DNA of 64,000 nucleotides from Chryseobacterium gleum (lineage in GTDB: Bacteria; Bacteroidota; Bacteroidia; Flavobacteriales; Schleiferiaceae), in contig CAMCXO010000005.1 in assembly GCA_945883565.1 (NCBI GenBank), forward strand, positions 1 to 64,000, in the 5' to 3' direction. The notes beneath the pieces are model-generated. The model was not told the origin of the DNA. It worked only from the letters and a program-made list of their open reading frames with translations, and made no database searches. Below, piece after piece: positions 15,317-23,982 of this stretch. The translations under genes and the position numbers were made by a program. Numbering within the stretch: the stretch's first letter is position 1; the number at the start of each line of letters is the position of its first letter.

Positions 15317-15865
15317 TTACTTCTGCGCTCGGGTTAATGTTACTTTGTCTTCGCCTTGTAATTCTTTCCATTGCACCACTACCCTTTCGGCGTCGATGCT
15401 GTCAACCCTTCTACCAACGTAATCGGCTTGTATGGGCAAATGCCGGCTAAAACGGCGGTCTATTAAAACCAAAAGCTCGGCTTCTGCCGGACGACCAAAA
15501 CTTAAAATAGCATCCATAGCGGCACGGGTACTGCGGCCGGTATAAAGCACGTCGTCAACAAAAACCACTTTAAGGTCTTCAACAATAAAGTCTATACGGG
15601 TTTGATTGGGTTGCAGTGGCGCGTCGCGTCGTCTAAAATCGTCTCTAAAAAAGGTGGTATCCAAATGGCCAAAACGCATGGTTTTTACGCCGTAATGGCT
15701 TTCGAGCATATATACCAAACGATTGGCAAAGGTTACCCCTCTAGGTTGAAGCCCAACAATGGCAGTTTTGGTAAAATCGCCATGTTTCTCTAACAACTGA
15801 CAACACAGGCGGTGTAAAATCACCTCCATTTCGCCTGCGCTTAGCAAAACCCTGCTCATTTCCAT
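15317..15865 (-). CDS. pyrR: PyrR bifunctional pyrimidine regulator/uracil phosphoribosyltransferase
   Basis: A 182-aa PRTase-fold protein. The PRPP-binding loop VVFVDDVLYTGRSTRAA lies in the middle (about 99-115), with IVGLQPRG and the C-terminal VLIDR segment typical of PyrR. PyrR proteins bind pyr mRNA to attenuate transcription and also make UMP from uracil; whether the RNA-binding role holds in this phylum is uncertain. A frame from TTG 15874 exists, but ATG 15865 (or ATG 15859) is better: a -7 box lies at 15872-15879, so a start at 15865 would be nearly leaderless. It is directly upstream of pyrB. Confidence 0.92.
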   Translation of the reverse strand: MEMSRVLLSAGEMEVILHRLCCQLLEKHGDFTKTAIVGLQPRGVTFANRLVYMLESHYGVKTMRFGHLDTTFFRDDFRRRDAPLQPNQTRIDFIVEDLKVVFVDDVLYTGRSTRAAMDAILSFGRPAEAELLVLIDRRFSRHLPIQADYVGRRVDSIDAERVVVQWKELQGEDKVTLTRAQK

Positions 15866-15871
15866 ACTTCG

Positions 15872-15906
15872 CAAATGTAAACGATGCTTAAGCTTGTAGC
15901 CACCAA
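15872..15906 (-). promoter_or_regulatory. Putative Bacteroidota promoter of pyrR
   Basis: An exact -7 element TACATTTG (15872-15879, minus) with a TTG at 15904-15906, 24 nt upstream. The spacing is longer than the usual ~19-20. It lies 7 nt before ATG 15865, implying a very short leader and little room for an attenuator hairpin. Confidence 0.4.
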
Positions 15907-15969
15907 AAATCGAGCACTATTTTCGGGGCTAAAGGGGCTTTAAACAACAAATAAATTATCTGATTTTCT

Positions 15970-17124
15970 TTAACTCAGCACCTTAACCCACAATCCCTTC
16001 AGATATTCACCTTCAGGATGCAGTAAGTTTTGAGGGTGGTCGGCAGGTTGCTGCAACTGCATGATAATTTGTACGCTTTTTTTGCTTTCTATGGCGGCTG
16101 CGCGAATGGTAGAAACAAAGAGTTCGCGAGAAATATGCTGACTGCAACTAAAGGTAAGCAAATCGCTGCCTTTTTGCATGTGTTTCATGGCCATGGCATT
16201 AATGCGTTTGTAGGCCTGAACAGCGTTGTGGGTTACTCTTTGGTTTTTAGCGAAAGCAGGCGGATCTAAAACCACCACATCGAAATCATCGGGCATGTTT
16301 TGTAAATATTCGAAGGCATCTACCGCCAAGGCATCATGGCTGCTCGGGTTTTTGCTTAGTTCCACATTATTATGGCAAAGCTCTATGGCTTTCTTAGAAC
16401 TGTCAACACTTACCACCCATTTTGCATGGGCATTTAAGGCATACACCGAAAACCCACCCGAATAAGAAAAAACATTGAGAACTCTTCTATTGGCTGCCAA
16501 GCTGCCTAATAAACGGCGGTTTTCGCGTTGGTCGATAAAGAATCCGGTTTTCTGACCAGTTTCCCAATCAATTTTAAAGCGGTTTCCGTACTCCAGAAAA
16601 ACCTCTTCATGTTTATGCCCTATCAAATATTCGTCTAATGCCAAGCCTTGCTGCAAGCTCTCTTTGCTTTTAGAGTAAACTGTCTTAAAACCGGCCTTTT
16701 GATAAATTTCAGCAATTTCATTTCGCATGTGATATAGGGCCAAAGCGTGAAATTGCAAAACAATGTGCTGGCCGTAACAGTCGGCAATTAAGCCCGGCAA
16801 ACCGTCGCCTTCGGCAAAGAACGCCCTGAAGATATTGGTTTGGGCGTTGTTCAAAAGCCCTAAATGGGCACGAAGCTGCAACGCACGCTCAATGCGTTGC
16901 TCAATTAAAGCCATAGGATCAACGTCTTGATATCCGGCAATTTTAAAAGCTATGCTGCCCGCTTCGGTATAACCAATGGCCAAAAAACTACCGTTATGAT
17001 CGCACAATTTGGCCCAAATTCCGGGTTTAGAAGGCACATTATAAAGAGCGCCTGAAAATACCCAAGGGTGTCCTCTTAATATAGATTTCTCTTTAGCCGG
17101 TAGAAGCCGTATTTCTTCTAGCAT
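15970..17124 (-). CDS. rlmI: Class I rRNA methyltransferase, RlmI-like
   Basis: A 384-aa SAM-dependent methyltransferase of the RlmI (23S rRNA m5C1962) family. It has an N-terminal PUA domain (about 1-75, with KSILRGHPWVFSGAL), a central RlmI-like region, and a Rossmann methyltransferase domain with VLNVFSYSGGFSVYAL (SAM site) and VVLDPPAFAKN, followed by SCSQHISRELF. A GTG one codon upstream is possible, but ATG 17124 overlaps the preceding stop by one base (TGATG), the more usual junction. Cotranscribed with the HsdR_N-like gene. Confidence 0.9.
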   Translation of the reverse strand: MLEEIRLLPAKEKSILRGHPWVFSGALYNVPSKPGIWAKLCDHNGSFLAIGYTEAGSIAFKIAGYQDVDPMALIEQRIERALQLRAHLGLLNNAQTNIFRAFFAEGDGLPGLIADCYGQHIVLQFHALALYHMRNEIAEIYQKAGFKTVYSKSKESLQQGLALDEYLIGHKHEEVFLEYGNRFKIDWETGQKTGFFIDQRENRRLLGSLAANRRVLNVFSYSGGFSVYALNAHAKWVVSVDSSKKAIELCHNNVELSKNPSSHDALAVDAFEYLQNMPDDFDVVVLDPPAFAKNQRVTHNAVQAYKRINAMAMKHMQKGSDLLTFSCSQHISRELFVSTIRAAAIESKKSVQIIMQLQQPADHPQNLLHPEGEYLKGLWVKVLS

Positions 17125-17582
17125 CACAATTCGGTATAAGCGGGTATTTGGTTCGAGAAAGTTGCACCGTTGGCGCTTAAATTGGCCAATAGGTGGTGAA
17201 TTCCATTGGTAATTAAGATATAGGGGGCTGAAAGAACTTTGTTATAACGCTGTACCTGATCAAAAACATCTTGGCTTAGTGCTATTTGAGGTGCCTTACA
17301 TTCTACCAACATGCGCAATACGCCTTTTTTATACACCCTTATATCGGTTCGTTTCTTCAGCTCACCTAATTGTAAACCGTTTTCGATGGCCAAGCAAGAC
17401 ACCGGGAAGCCCAATTGATGCTTTAGGTAGTAAATCAACGATTGGCGAACCCATTCTTCGGGTTGCAAAACAAGCCAGCGTTTTCTAAGCCCATCATAAA
17501 TTTCTATTTTTTGGCCTGTTGAGCGCAATTTAACTGGCCAATCGGGAAAGCTCAATACGGGCAATTCAACACTTGTTTCCAA
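17124..17582 (-). CDS. HsdR N-terminal (HSDR_N_2) domain protein
   Basis: A 152-aa protein consisting almost only of a restriction-nuclease-like fold resembling the N-terminus of type I HsdR. Visible are RKRWLVLQPEEWVRQ (about 33-47), KRTDIRVYKKG, and the (E)xK-type core LRMLVECKAPQIAL (E and K about 119-121). It has no helicase part. Such stand-alone proteins are common in Bacteroidota beside housekeeping genes and are probably not restriction enzymes. The frame begins at TTG 17582; no ATG exists near the N-terminus, and a second TTG six codons on is an alternative. It is coupled to rlmI by a one-base overlap. Confidence 0.8.
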   Translation of the reverse strand: METSVELPVLSFPDWPVKLRSTGQKIEIYDGLRKRWLVLQPEEWVRQSLIYYLKHQLGFPVSCLAIENGLQLGELKKRTDIRVYKKGVLRMLVECKAPQIALSQDVFDQVQRYNKVLSAPYILITNGIHHLLANLSANGATFSNQIPAYTEL

Positions 17583-17604
17583 AAAGAATCTGCAATGCTT
17601 AGTT

Positions 17605-17633
17605 AAAAAAAAGGCCCTGCTTGGTGCAGGGCC
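17605..17633 (-). terminator. Rho-independent terminator after the PorE-like gene
   Basis: GGCCCTGC (17613-17620) pairs with GCAGGGCC (17626-17633) around a 5-nt loop. On the minus strand it is followed by eight T residues (17605-17612). It lies 28 nt past the stop of the PorE-like gene and just before the HsdR_N-like gene. Confidence 0.85.
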
Positions 17634-17660
17634 CTCACCAATTGCAAGCGGTGAGTTGTT

Positions 17661-20174
17661 TTATTGAATTTTAACGGTTCTTCCCGGAAGCAAATCGCTG
17701 TCTTTCAGATCAGGGTTCAATTCTTTGATAACTTTCACGTCTACTCCTGCTTTTTTAGCCACTTCTTTTAACGATTTTTCCATATCAACCCTAAGGTTTG
17801 CTGCATCGTATTCGCTGTAATCGCCTTCAGGCGTTACTTTAAGTTGAAGTCCTTCAAAAGGTCTAACGCCTCTTAAACCGCCGTTTAATTTTTTGAGGTC
17901 GATTATGGTGATATTGAATTTTTTAGCAATCACCCCAAAATTTTCTTTCGCGTTTTCTACCACATAGATTTCACCCTTTACTTTAGGCTTCTCGTCGGCT
18001 TTGTTATCGGTGCTTCCTTCTGTTGTCTGGCCCGGTACCGTTTCTTTAACCTGATTAGGCACATAATCGTCTCTCAACACTTTAAAGTCGGTACGTCTGT
18101 TAATTTGATTGGCCACTTCTTGTTGGTTGGCAGGTAATCGTTTAATGAATTCTTCGGTGAGAACTGCGCCGGCTTTAAACAAATCTTTGCCTAACCCTTT
18201 ATAGGCTTCCGGAATGGTAAGAGGTTCGGTTTCGCCTTTACCCACCGCCACAAGCCTGTCGCCCGCTACACCTTTTGAAATTAGATACTTTACGCAGGTA
18301 TCGGCTCGGTTTTGCGAGAGGATTCGGTTTTTCTCGTCGGTATCGCGATAGTCGGTATGCGAGCGCAATTCAATAACCACATTTGGGTTGTTTTGAAGAA
18401 TGGCCACCACCGAGTCGAGTGCCAGCATGCTTTCTGGCCTTAAATCCCACTTACCCAAATCAAAAAGAACATTGGGCAGTACAATGGGCACTTCTATGGG
18501 CTCTATGCCCTTGTCGAGTTTAAGTGTATGCAAAAAGAAGCGCTCGCCTGCATTGTATTCAAATGCCGAAAACGGAACGCCAACTGTTGTGGCATCGCTA
18601 AAGCCATTTAAGTACTTTTTCTTTTCAAAACTAAGTCGGTAAGTGGTGTTTTCAGCCAATTTGTCTTTTTCGAATACATACCGTCCATTTCCATCTGTAT
18701 TGGCTACAATAGACGTTCCGTCCGATCCATCCAATCTTACAGTTACTTGAGGAATTGGCTTTTTGTCTTTGGTACTGCTAACCACCCCTTCCAATTGGAA
18801 CAACAGTGGCACTTCGAAAATGGAGAAAATATCGTCGTTTCCTTTGTTTCGGTTAGACGAGATAAATCCTTTTTTGGCCCCACCGGCTTCCAGAATAATT
18901 CCAAAATCTTCGAACTCAGTATTAATGGGGTATTTCAAGTTTTCGGCTTTACCGGTTGGCATTCCGTCCTCGGTAAGTTTTATGCGAAAAATGTCTAAGC
19001 CCCCCATGCCGGGCTGCCCATTCGATGAAAAGTACAAATACCCATCATCGTGGGCAAACGGAAATAATTCATCGCCTTCGGTATTCACCAAAGGACCTAA
19101 ATTAATGGGGTCGGCCCATTTTTTTGTTCTGCGGTCAAAGGTGGTCATCCAAATGTCTTTGCTATCACCTAAGGCACCCGGTAAGTTTCCTGCGAAGTAT
19201 AAAATTTTATCGTCTGGAGAAAGAGATGGATGTCCAACAGAATAGGTGCTGTCGGGAGCAAGAACCACCAATTCCGGAGCATCCCAGGTTTGCCCTCTTT
19301 TTTCGGTTGTATAGATAGAACAACCCAAAACTTGAAATTTCTCGGTTCTGCAGCGGGTAAAGAACATTTGTTTGCGTCGGCTGTCAAAAGCCATTGGTCC
19401 TTCGTGTTCTTTAGAATTAATAGATTCATCAAGAGGCACCGGAACCGAGAACTTAGCCAAAGGCTCACTTCCTTTACTGCGGCCTTTTCCTGGTTTCCCG
19501 GCTTTTCTTTCGCGTGCCGCCATCCAAATATCCATAAACGATTCACCGGTCCATCCATCTTCTTTGTTGCCAATAGCACCTTCACGTGAAGAAATGATGT
19601 ATACCTCATCGTAAGTACCAGGTCTGCCCGAATAAATGGGCGTCATATCGCGCAATTTGCTGTTTAATTCAGCTTCGGGTTCTACGATATAGCGACTTGG
19701 GTTATTCTTCCATTCTGCCGACATTTTGCAGGTTTCGATGCCCATTTCGGCGCGTTTGTCGCCGGGTTTCATCGCTTTTAAAGCCTCAAATTCTACCAAG
19801 GCTTCTTCGTATTGACCTTGAGATTTAAGCATTTCCGCATACCAATACTGGGCATCGGGACCATATTCGAGCTTAACCGCTTTTTTGTATTGATTAGCGG
19901 CTTGTTTATAATCGAGCATAAACCGATAGCAATCGCCCAACATAAAGGTAAGTTCTTTCTTAACCTCACGGCTTTTTTCTTTGCTAAACGCGCCTTTTAT
20001 GGCTTCTTCGGCTAAGGCATACTCTTTGGCTTTGAAATAATCTTCTGCTTTTTGAGTGGCTTTGCTTTTTTTAGTGTCGCCTTCTTCTTCTTTATTTTTT
20101 TCATTTTGAGCACTTAAGCTCGAAATAGACCAAATGAATACTCCCAACCAAAGGAGGAAATTACCATTGCGCAT
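17661..20174 (-). CDS. PorE-like OmpA-family protein (TPR, PD40, CRD, OmpA, LysM)
   Basis: An 837-aa exported protein with a signal peptide (MRNGNFLLWLGVFIWSISSL). The order of parts is TPR-like helices (about 35-150), WD40/PD40 beta-propeller repeats (about 170-440, e.g. VGHPSLSPDDKILYFAGN and DELFPFAHDDGYLYFSSNG), a carboxypeptidase-regulatory beta-sandwich (about 445-540), an OmpA-like peptidoglycan-binding domain (about 560-690, ELRSHTDYRDTDEKNRILSQ), and C-terminal LysM-like repeats (about 725-837). This is the domain order of PorE, a T9SS component tethering the machine to peptidoglycan, plus an added LysM tail. Monocistronic, with a strong terminator downstream. Equally it could be a general envelope protein of the same architecture. 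Confidence 0.85.
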   Translation of the reverse strand: MRNGNFLLWLGVFIWSISSLSAQNEKNKEEEGDTKKSKATQKAEDYFKAKEYALAEEAIKGAFSKEKSREVKKELTFMLGDCYRFMLDYKQAANQYKKAVKLEYGPDAQYWYAEMLKSQGQYEEALVEFEALKAMKPGDKRAEMGIETCKMSAEWKNNPSRYIVEPEAELNSKLRDMTPIYSGRPGTYDEVYIISSREGAIGNKEDGWTGESFMDIWMAARERKAGKPGKGRSKGSEPLAKFSVPVPLDESINSKEHEGPMAFDSRRKQMFFTRCRTEKFQVLGCSIYTTEKRGQTWDAPELVVLAPDSTYSVGHPSLSPDDKILYFAGNLPGALGDSKDIWMTTFDRRTKKWADPINLGPLVNTEGDELFPFAHDDGYLYFSSNGQPGMGGLDIFRIKLTEDGMPTGKAENLKYPINTEFEDFGIILEAGGAKKGFISSNRNKGNDDIFSIFEVPLLFQLEGVVSSTKDKKPIPQVTVRLDGSDGTSIVANTDGNGRYVFEKDKLAENTTYRLSFEKKKYLNGFSDATTVGVPFSAFEYNAGERFFLHTLKLDKGIEPIEVPIVLPNVLFDLGKWDLRPESMLALDSVVAILQNNPNVVIELRSHTDYRDTDEKNRILSQNRADTCVKYLISKGVAGDRLVAVGKGETEPLTIPEAYKGLGKDLFKAGAVLTEEFIKRLPANQQEVANQINRRTDFKVLRDDYVPNQVKETVPGQTTEGSTDNKADEKPKVKGEIYVVENAKENFGVIAKKFNITIIDLKKLNGGLRGVRPFEGLQLKVTPEGDYSEYDAANLRVDMEKSLKEVAKKAGVDVKVIKELNPDLKDSDLLPGRTVKIQ

Positions 20175-20448
20175 GCTTAAAGATGGGTTTGTCCTATAAC
20201 GTGCTAAAATATAACTTTAGGCTTACTGCGCTTGCTTTTAGGCGTAAATCCTATAAAAACTAGCTAATACAAAGCATATTTAACTAAAATACAACAGTTT
20301 GCATCTTAAAAAAGACGTAAATAGTTTATTTACTAAGGTTTTAAAATAAGATTATACGCAAAAGCATTTGTTTTTACCCACCTTTTGGAAATTTGACAAA
20401 AGAAAAAGCCGCTTTGATAAGCGGCTTTTTATGTAAGCATTGTGTGTT
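20175..20448. other. Intergenic region, only a terminator
   Basis: AT-rich sequence upstream of the PorE-like gene and downstream of glnN, both minus strand. I see the glnN terminator at 20403-20430 and no exact TAnnTTTG box; TATGCTTTG on the minus strand near 20270 is off by one base in spacing. Confidence 0.5.
20403..20430 (-). terminator. Rho-independent terminator of glnN
   Basis: A perfect 12-bp inverted repeat, AAAAAGCCGCTT (20403-20414) and AAGCGGCTTTTT (20419-20430), around a TGAT loop. It starts 19 nt after the glnN stop, with T-runs in both directions. Confidence 0.9.
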
Positions 20449-22641
20449 TTAGCGAATAAACAACAATTCGCGGTATTTGGGTAAGGTCCAAACTTCATCG
20501 TCTATTAGCATTTCCAATTTATCGCTGTTGTAACGAATGGTTTGCATAAATGGAAGTACTTTCTCGCAATACTCTATAGCCCTTTCGCGCATGTCTTCTA
20601 TTTTATTGGCCTGTTTGCGCGTTTCAACCATGGCATCGCGCTGACTTAGAATAGTGGCTACTCTTGTAGAAATTTCTTCGGCAATTTGTCGAGGCGCTTC
20701 GAGCATTTTTTCGAGGGTTTCGCCTGAAAATACTTTCATTAGGTTGGTCATATTTTCAAGGATCAAACTTTGGTATCTCAGGGCTGTTGGCACTATGTGG
20801 TTACCGGCCATATCGCCTAACACCCTGCTTTCTATTTGAATCTTCTTGAAATAGTCTTCAAGCATAATTTCATGGCGAGCGTGTAGTTCTTTGTGATTGA
20901 GAATTCCCAAAGAGTCGAACAACTTGACAGAAGAATCACTAATAAGAAAATCTAAGGCCTGAGGTGTTGTTTTTACATTGCTTAAACCCCTTCGTGCGGC
21001 TTCATTTTCCCATTCTTGACTATAGCCATCGCCTTCAAAGCGAATGTTTTTCGAAGCCTTAATGTAGTCTTTCAATACGTTGAAAATGGCATCGTCTTTT
21101 TTCATGCCTTTTTTATCAATCAACGAATCTACTTCTACTTTGAATTCACGCAATTGGGCCGCCATAATGGCATTTAGAACGGTCATGGGGCCGGCACAAT
21201 TGGCAATTGATCCCACTGCACGGAATTCAAACTTATTGCCAGTAAAGGCAAATGGAGAGGTTCTGTTCCGGTCGGTATTATCGAGAAGAATTTCGGGAAT
21301 TTTACCTACTACATTAAGCTTAAGCTCAGTTTTTTTCTCTGCGCTTAATTTACCTCCCTCAATTTTTTCCAGTTCGTCGAGTACCTGACTCAGCTGGGTA
21401 CCAATAAACACCGAAATAATAGCGGGCGGGGCTTCATTTGCGCCTAAACGGTGGTCGTTACTGGCCGATGCAATGCTGGCTCGAAGTAAATCGGCGTGGG
21501 TATGAACCGCTTTTATAATATTGATGAAGAAGGTAAGGAATTGCAAATTGCCTTTAGGATTTTTACCAGGGCTCAACAAGTTAACCCCCGTATCGGTGGC
21601 CAACGACCAATTGTTGTGTTTGCCGCTTCCGTTCACCCCTGCAAAAGGCTTTTCGTGCAAAAGCACACGGAAACCATGGCGTCGGGCTACCTTCTCCATA
21701 ACATCCATTATTAATGAGTTATGGTCAACAGCCAAATTGGCTTCTTCGTAAATAGGCGCCATTTCATATTGCCCCGGAGCTACTTCATTGTGACGAGTTT
21801 TGATGGGTATACCCAATAAATGTGCCTCATACTCCAATTCGCGCATATATGACATTACACGCTCCGGAATAGAACCAAAATAATGGTCTTCCAATTGCTG
21901 ACCTTTAGCCGGTGCATGGCCTACCAAGGTGCGTCCGGTTAACATCAAATCTGTACGAACATTGAAAAGAGCACTGTCTACCAAAAAGTATTCTTGTTCC
22001 CAACCTAAGGTAGAAGTGACTTTCGAAACATTCTTATCGAAGTATTGGCAAACGTCTGTAGCGGCTTGATCTACAGCTTGCAAAGCTCTTAATAGCGGTG
22101 TTTTATAATCGAGCGCCTCGCCTGTATAACTAACAAAAATGGTTGGAATGCATAAAGTGCGCCCAATAATAAAGGCTGGAGAAGTCGGGTCCCAAGCTGT
22201 ATATCCTCTTGCTTCGAAGGTGTTTCGAATGCCGCCTGAAGGAAATGAAGAGGCATCGGGTTCTTGCTGAACCAGGAGGCTTCCATCAAAGCGTTCTATA
22301 GCCTGTCCGTCGGAAGTGGGTTCAAAAAAGCCATCGTGTTTTTCGGCTGTTGCGCCGGTTAATGGCTGAAACCAATGCGTGTAATGGGTAGCGCCTTTAC
22401 TTAAAGCCCAAGCTTTCATAGCCGAAGCCACCTGATCGGCCATATTGCGGTCTATTTTGGTGCCGTATTGCATGGCACTCATCACCGACTTGTAAGCCTC
22501 AGCACTTAAAAAAGCGCGCATGGCTTTTTGATTAAACACATTGGCTCCGAAATAGGAGGTTACTCCACCTTCGGGATTTTTAAATTCAACGGCGGTGCGT
22601 TTAGACGCCATATCAACGCCTTGAAAGCGAATATTGGGCAT
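20449..22641 (-). CDS. glnN: Glutamine synthetase type III
   Basis: ATP-dependent synthesis of glutamine from glutamate and ammonia. At 730 aa it matches the large GSIII family, not the ~470-aa GSI. The N-terminal GSIII region includes FKNPEGGVTSYFGANVFNQ, and the catalytic core has GWEQEYFLVD, KTRHNEVAPGQYEMAPI, VNGSGKHNNWSL and NRTSPFAFTGNKFEFRAVGS. The C-terminal GSIII-specific extension is complete. Monocistronic, with its own terminator and a candidate promoter 18 nt upstream. GSIII is the main ammonium-assimilating glutamine synthetase in many Bacteroidota. Confidence 0.97.
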   Translation of the reverse strand: MPNIRFQGVDMASKRTAVEFKNPEGGVTSYFGANVFNQKAMRAFLSAEAYKSVMSAMQYGTKIDRNMADQVASAMKAWALSKGATHYTHWFQPLTGATAEKHDGFFEPTSDGQAIERFDGSLLVQQEPDASSFPSGGIRNTFEARGYTAWDPTSPAFIIGRTLCIPTIFVSYTGEALDYKTPLLRALQAVDQAATDVCQYFDKNVSKVTSTLGWEQEYFLVDSALFNVRTDLMLTGRTLVGHAPAKGQQLEDHYFGSIPERVMSYMRELEYEAHLLGIPIKTRHNEVAPGQYEMAPIYEEANLAVDHNSLIMDVMEKVARRHGFRVLLHEKPFAGVNGSGKHNNWSLATDTGVNLLSPGKNPKGNLQFLTFFINIIKAVHTHADLLRASIASASNDHRLGANEAPPAIISVFIGTQLSQVLDELEKIEGGKLSAEKKTELKLNVVGKIPEILLDNTDRNRTSPFAFTGNKFEFRAVGSIANCAGPMTVLNAIMAAQLREFKVEVDSLIDKKGMKKDDAIFNVLKDYIKASKNIRFEGDGYSQEWENEAARRGLSNVKTTPQALDFLISDSSVKLFDSLGILNHKELHARHEIMLEDYFKKIQIESRVLGDMAGNHIVPTALRYQSLILENMTNLMKVFSGETLEKMLEAPRQIAEEISTRVATILSQRDAMVETRKQANKIEDMRERAIEYCEKVLPFMQTIRYNSDKLEMLIDDEVWTLPKYRELLFIR

Positions 22642-22658
22642 AGGGGTAAAATTTTGCG

Positions 22659-22693
22659 CAAAAGTATACTCTTTTATGTTAATTTAAAAACAA
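22659..22693 (-). promoter_or_regulatory. Putative promoter of glnN
   Basis: An exact -7 element TACTTTTG (22659-22666, minus), with a TTG at 22691-22693, 24 nt further upstream. It lies 18 nt before the glnN ATG. The TTG spacing equals that of the pyrR candidate. Confidence 0.45.
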
Positions 22694-22703
22694 TTTAAAC
22701 ACA

Positions 22704-22723
22704 ACCCCTATTTTTTAAGGGGT
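22704..22723 (-). terminator. Weak hairpin after the antiporter gene
   Basis: ACCCCT (22704-22709) pairs with AGGGGT (22718-22723) around an A/T loop, five nt past the antiporter stop. The downstream sequence is T-rich but has no clean T-run, so termination may be partial. Confidence 0.35.
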
Positions 22724-22728
22724 ATTTT

Positions 22729-23673
22729 TCAAAAAAGAATGATTATATACATAATGTACCCCGCTAAAAGGATGGAGGCCTTCCATAAATTTAAGCTTCC
22801 TTTTTTACCAATTAAAATAAGAAAAGGCAAAATCAAAGTAAAAAGCATCATTGCCGGAAAATCAACCTGTACCATCTGACTAGAGCTGGCTTTCAAAGGG
22901 GTGATCATGGAACTTACGCCAATAACCGATCCAATATTGAAAATATTGCTGCCTACGATATTGCCAAGAGACATCTCGCGTTGCCCGCGATAAGCCGAAA
23001 CCAAAGAGGCAGCTAATTCGGGTAAACTGGTGCCTATGGCCACAATGGTAAGGCCTATAACCCTTTCGGAGATTCCTATGCCGCTAGCCAAGGCAACAGC
23101 ACCTTCTACCAAAAATGATGCACCGTATTTCAACAATAACAAACCTACCAATAGCAGAAGTGTAGATTTTACCCAATGCATTTTAGCGGCCTCAAATTCG
23201 TGGCCGGCTTCAAACTTGATTTTATTGTCTTTTCTGGAAGTGTGAACCAGAAAGCCTACGTATATCACTATTAGGCTAAATAAAACTACTCCATCCAACC
23301 AGCCCGTTTCTCCATCGGCGGCTATTAAAATATAATAAACCAAGGTAAAGAAAATCAATATCGGCATATCAAACTTTAGTGCTTTTGGCTCTACATCAAA
23401 TTTGAAAAACATAGCCGTAAGGGCTAAAATGAAACCAATGTTAACTATATTACTTCCCACCACATTGCCAATGGCAACATCTGGAAATCCTTTTATGGCG
23501 GCGTCTATACTCACCAGCAACTCCGGAGCAGATGTAGAGAAACTTACAATGGTTAAACCAATAATCCACGGACTTATTTTAAACCTAAGTGCTAAATCGG
23601 CTGCTCCACGAACCAACAATTCGCCTCCGCCCAGCAAAAGTGCAAGGCCAAGCAAAATCCAAATCACATTCAT
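22729..23673 (-). CDS. Calcium/sodium antiporter (CaCA family, YrbG-like)
   Basis: A 314-aa integral membrane protein with about ten hydrophobic segments in two homologous halves. Each half carries the CaCA alpha-repeat signature: PWIIGLTIVSFSTSAPELLVS then GNVVGSNIVNIGFILAL in the first, and RVIGLTIVAIGTSLPELAAS then GNIVGSNIFNIGSVIG in the second. It exchanges Ca2+ for Na+ (or H+) across the inner membrane. It lies 14 nt after tatA, at the end of an ffh-folD-tatA-antiporter run. Confidence 0.93.
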   Translation of the reverse strand: MNVIWILLGLALLLGGGELLVRGAADLALRFKISPWIIGLTIVSFSTSAPELLVSIDAAIKGFPDVAIGNVVGSNIVNIGFILALTAMFFKFDVEPKALKFDMPILIFFTLVYYILIAADGETGWLDGVVLFSLIVIYVGFLVHTSRKDNKIKFEAGHEFEAAKMHWVKSTLLLLVGLLLLKYGASFLVEGAVALASGIGISERVIGLTIVAIGTSLPELAASLVSAYRGQREMSLGNIVGSNIFNIGSVIGVSSMITPLKASSSQMVQVDFPAMMLFTLILPFLILIGKKGSLNLWKASILLAGYIMYIIILF

Positions 23674-23687
23674 AATGTTTTCGGCTA

Positions 23688-23981
23688 TTAAAGATTACTG
23701 CCCCGTTTTATGGTATCTTGAGCTTGTTCTACCAACTTCTTGCCTTGCTCAACTTCTTTCTTCAAATCAACAATTTCATCAACATTTAAATCTGCAGAAT
23801 TTTGAATTTCCTGTTTAATAGATTCGGTAGCGTGCTTAACCTCTTTTATGCCCTTAGCCAATCCCCTTGCAATTTCCGGTATCCTGTTTGAACCGAAAAA
23901 GAGAAGCACTACGAGTAAAATTAGAAAAATTTCACCTCCACCGATAGAGAAAAACATGAATATATTGAAAATGGTATTCAT
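23688..23981 (-). CDS. tatA: Twin-arginine translocase subunit TatA/E
   Basis: A 97-aa protein with one N-terminal membrane helix (GEIFLILLVVLLFFG), the TatA hinge and amphipathic helix (SNRIPEIARGLAKGIKEVKHA), then a charged helical tail. It forms the pore-like part of the Tat export system for folded proteins. A start six codons earlier (23999) would overlap folD by 17 nt; ATG 23981, two bases after the folD stop (TAA-T-ATG), is the better choice. No tatC is in the window. Confidence 0.92.
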   Translation of the reverse strand: MNTIFNIFMFFSIGGGEIFLILLVVLLFFGSNRIPEIARGLAKGIKEVKHATESIKQEIQNSADLNVDEIVDLKKEVEQGKKLVEQAQDTIKRGSNL

Positions 23982-23982
23982 A

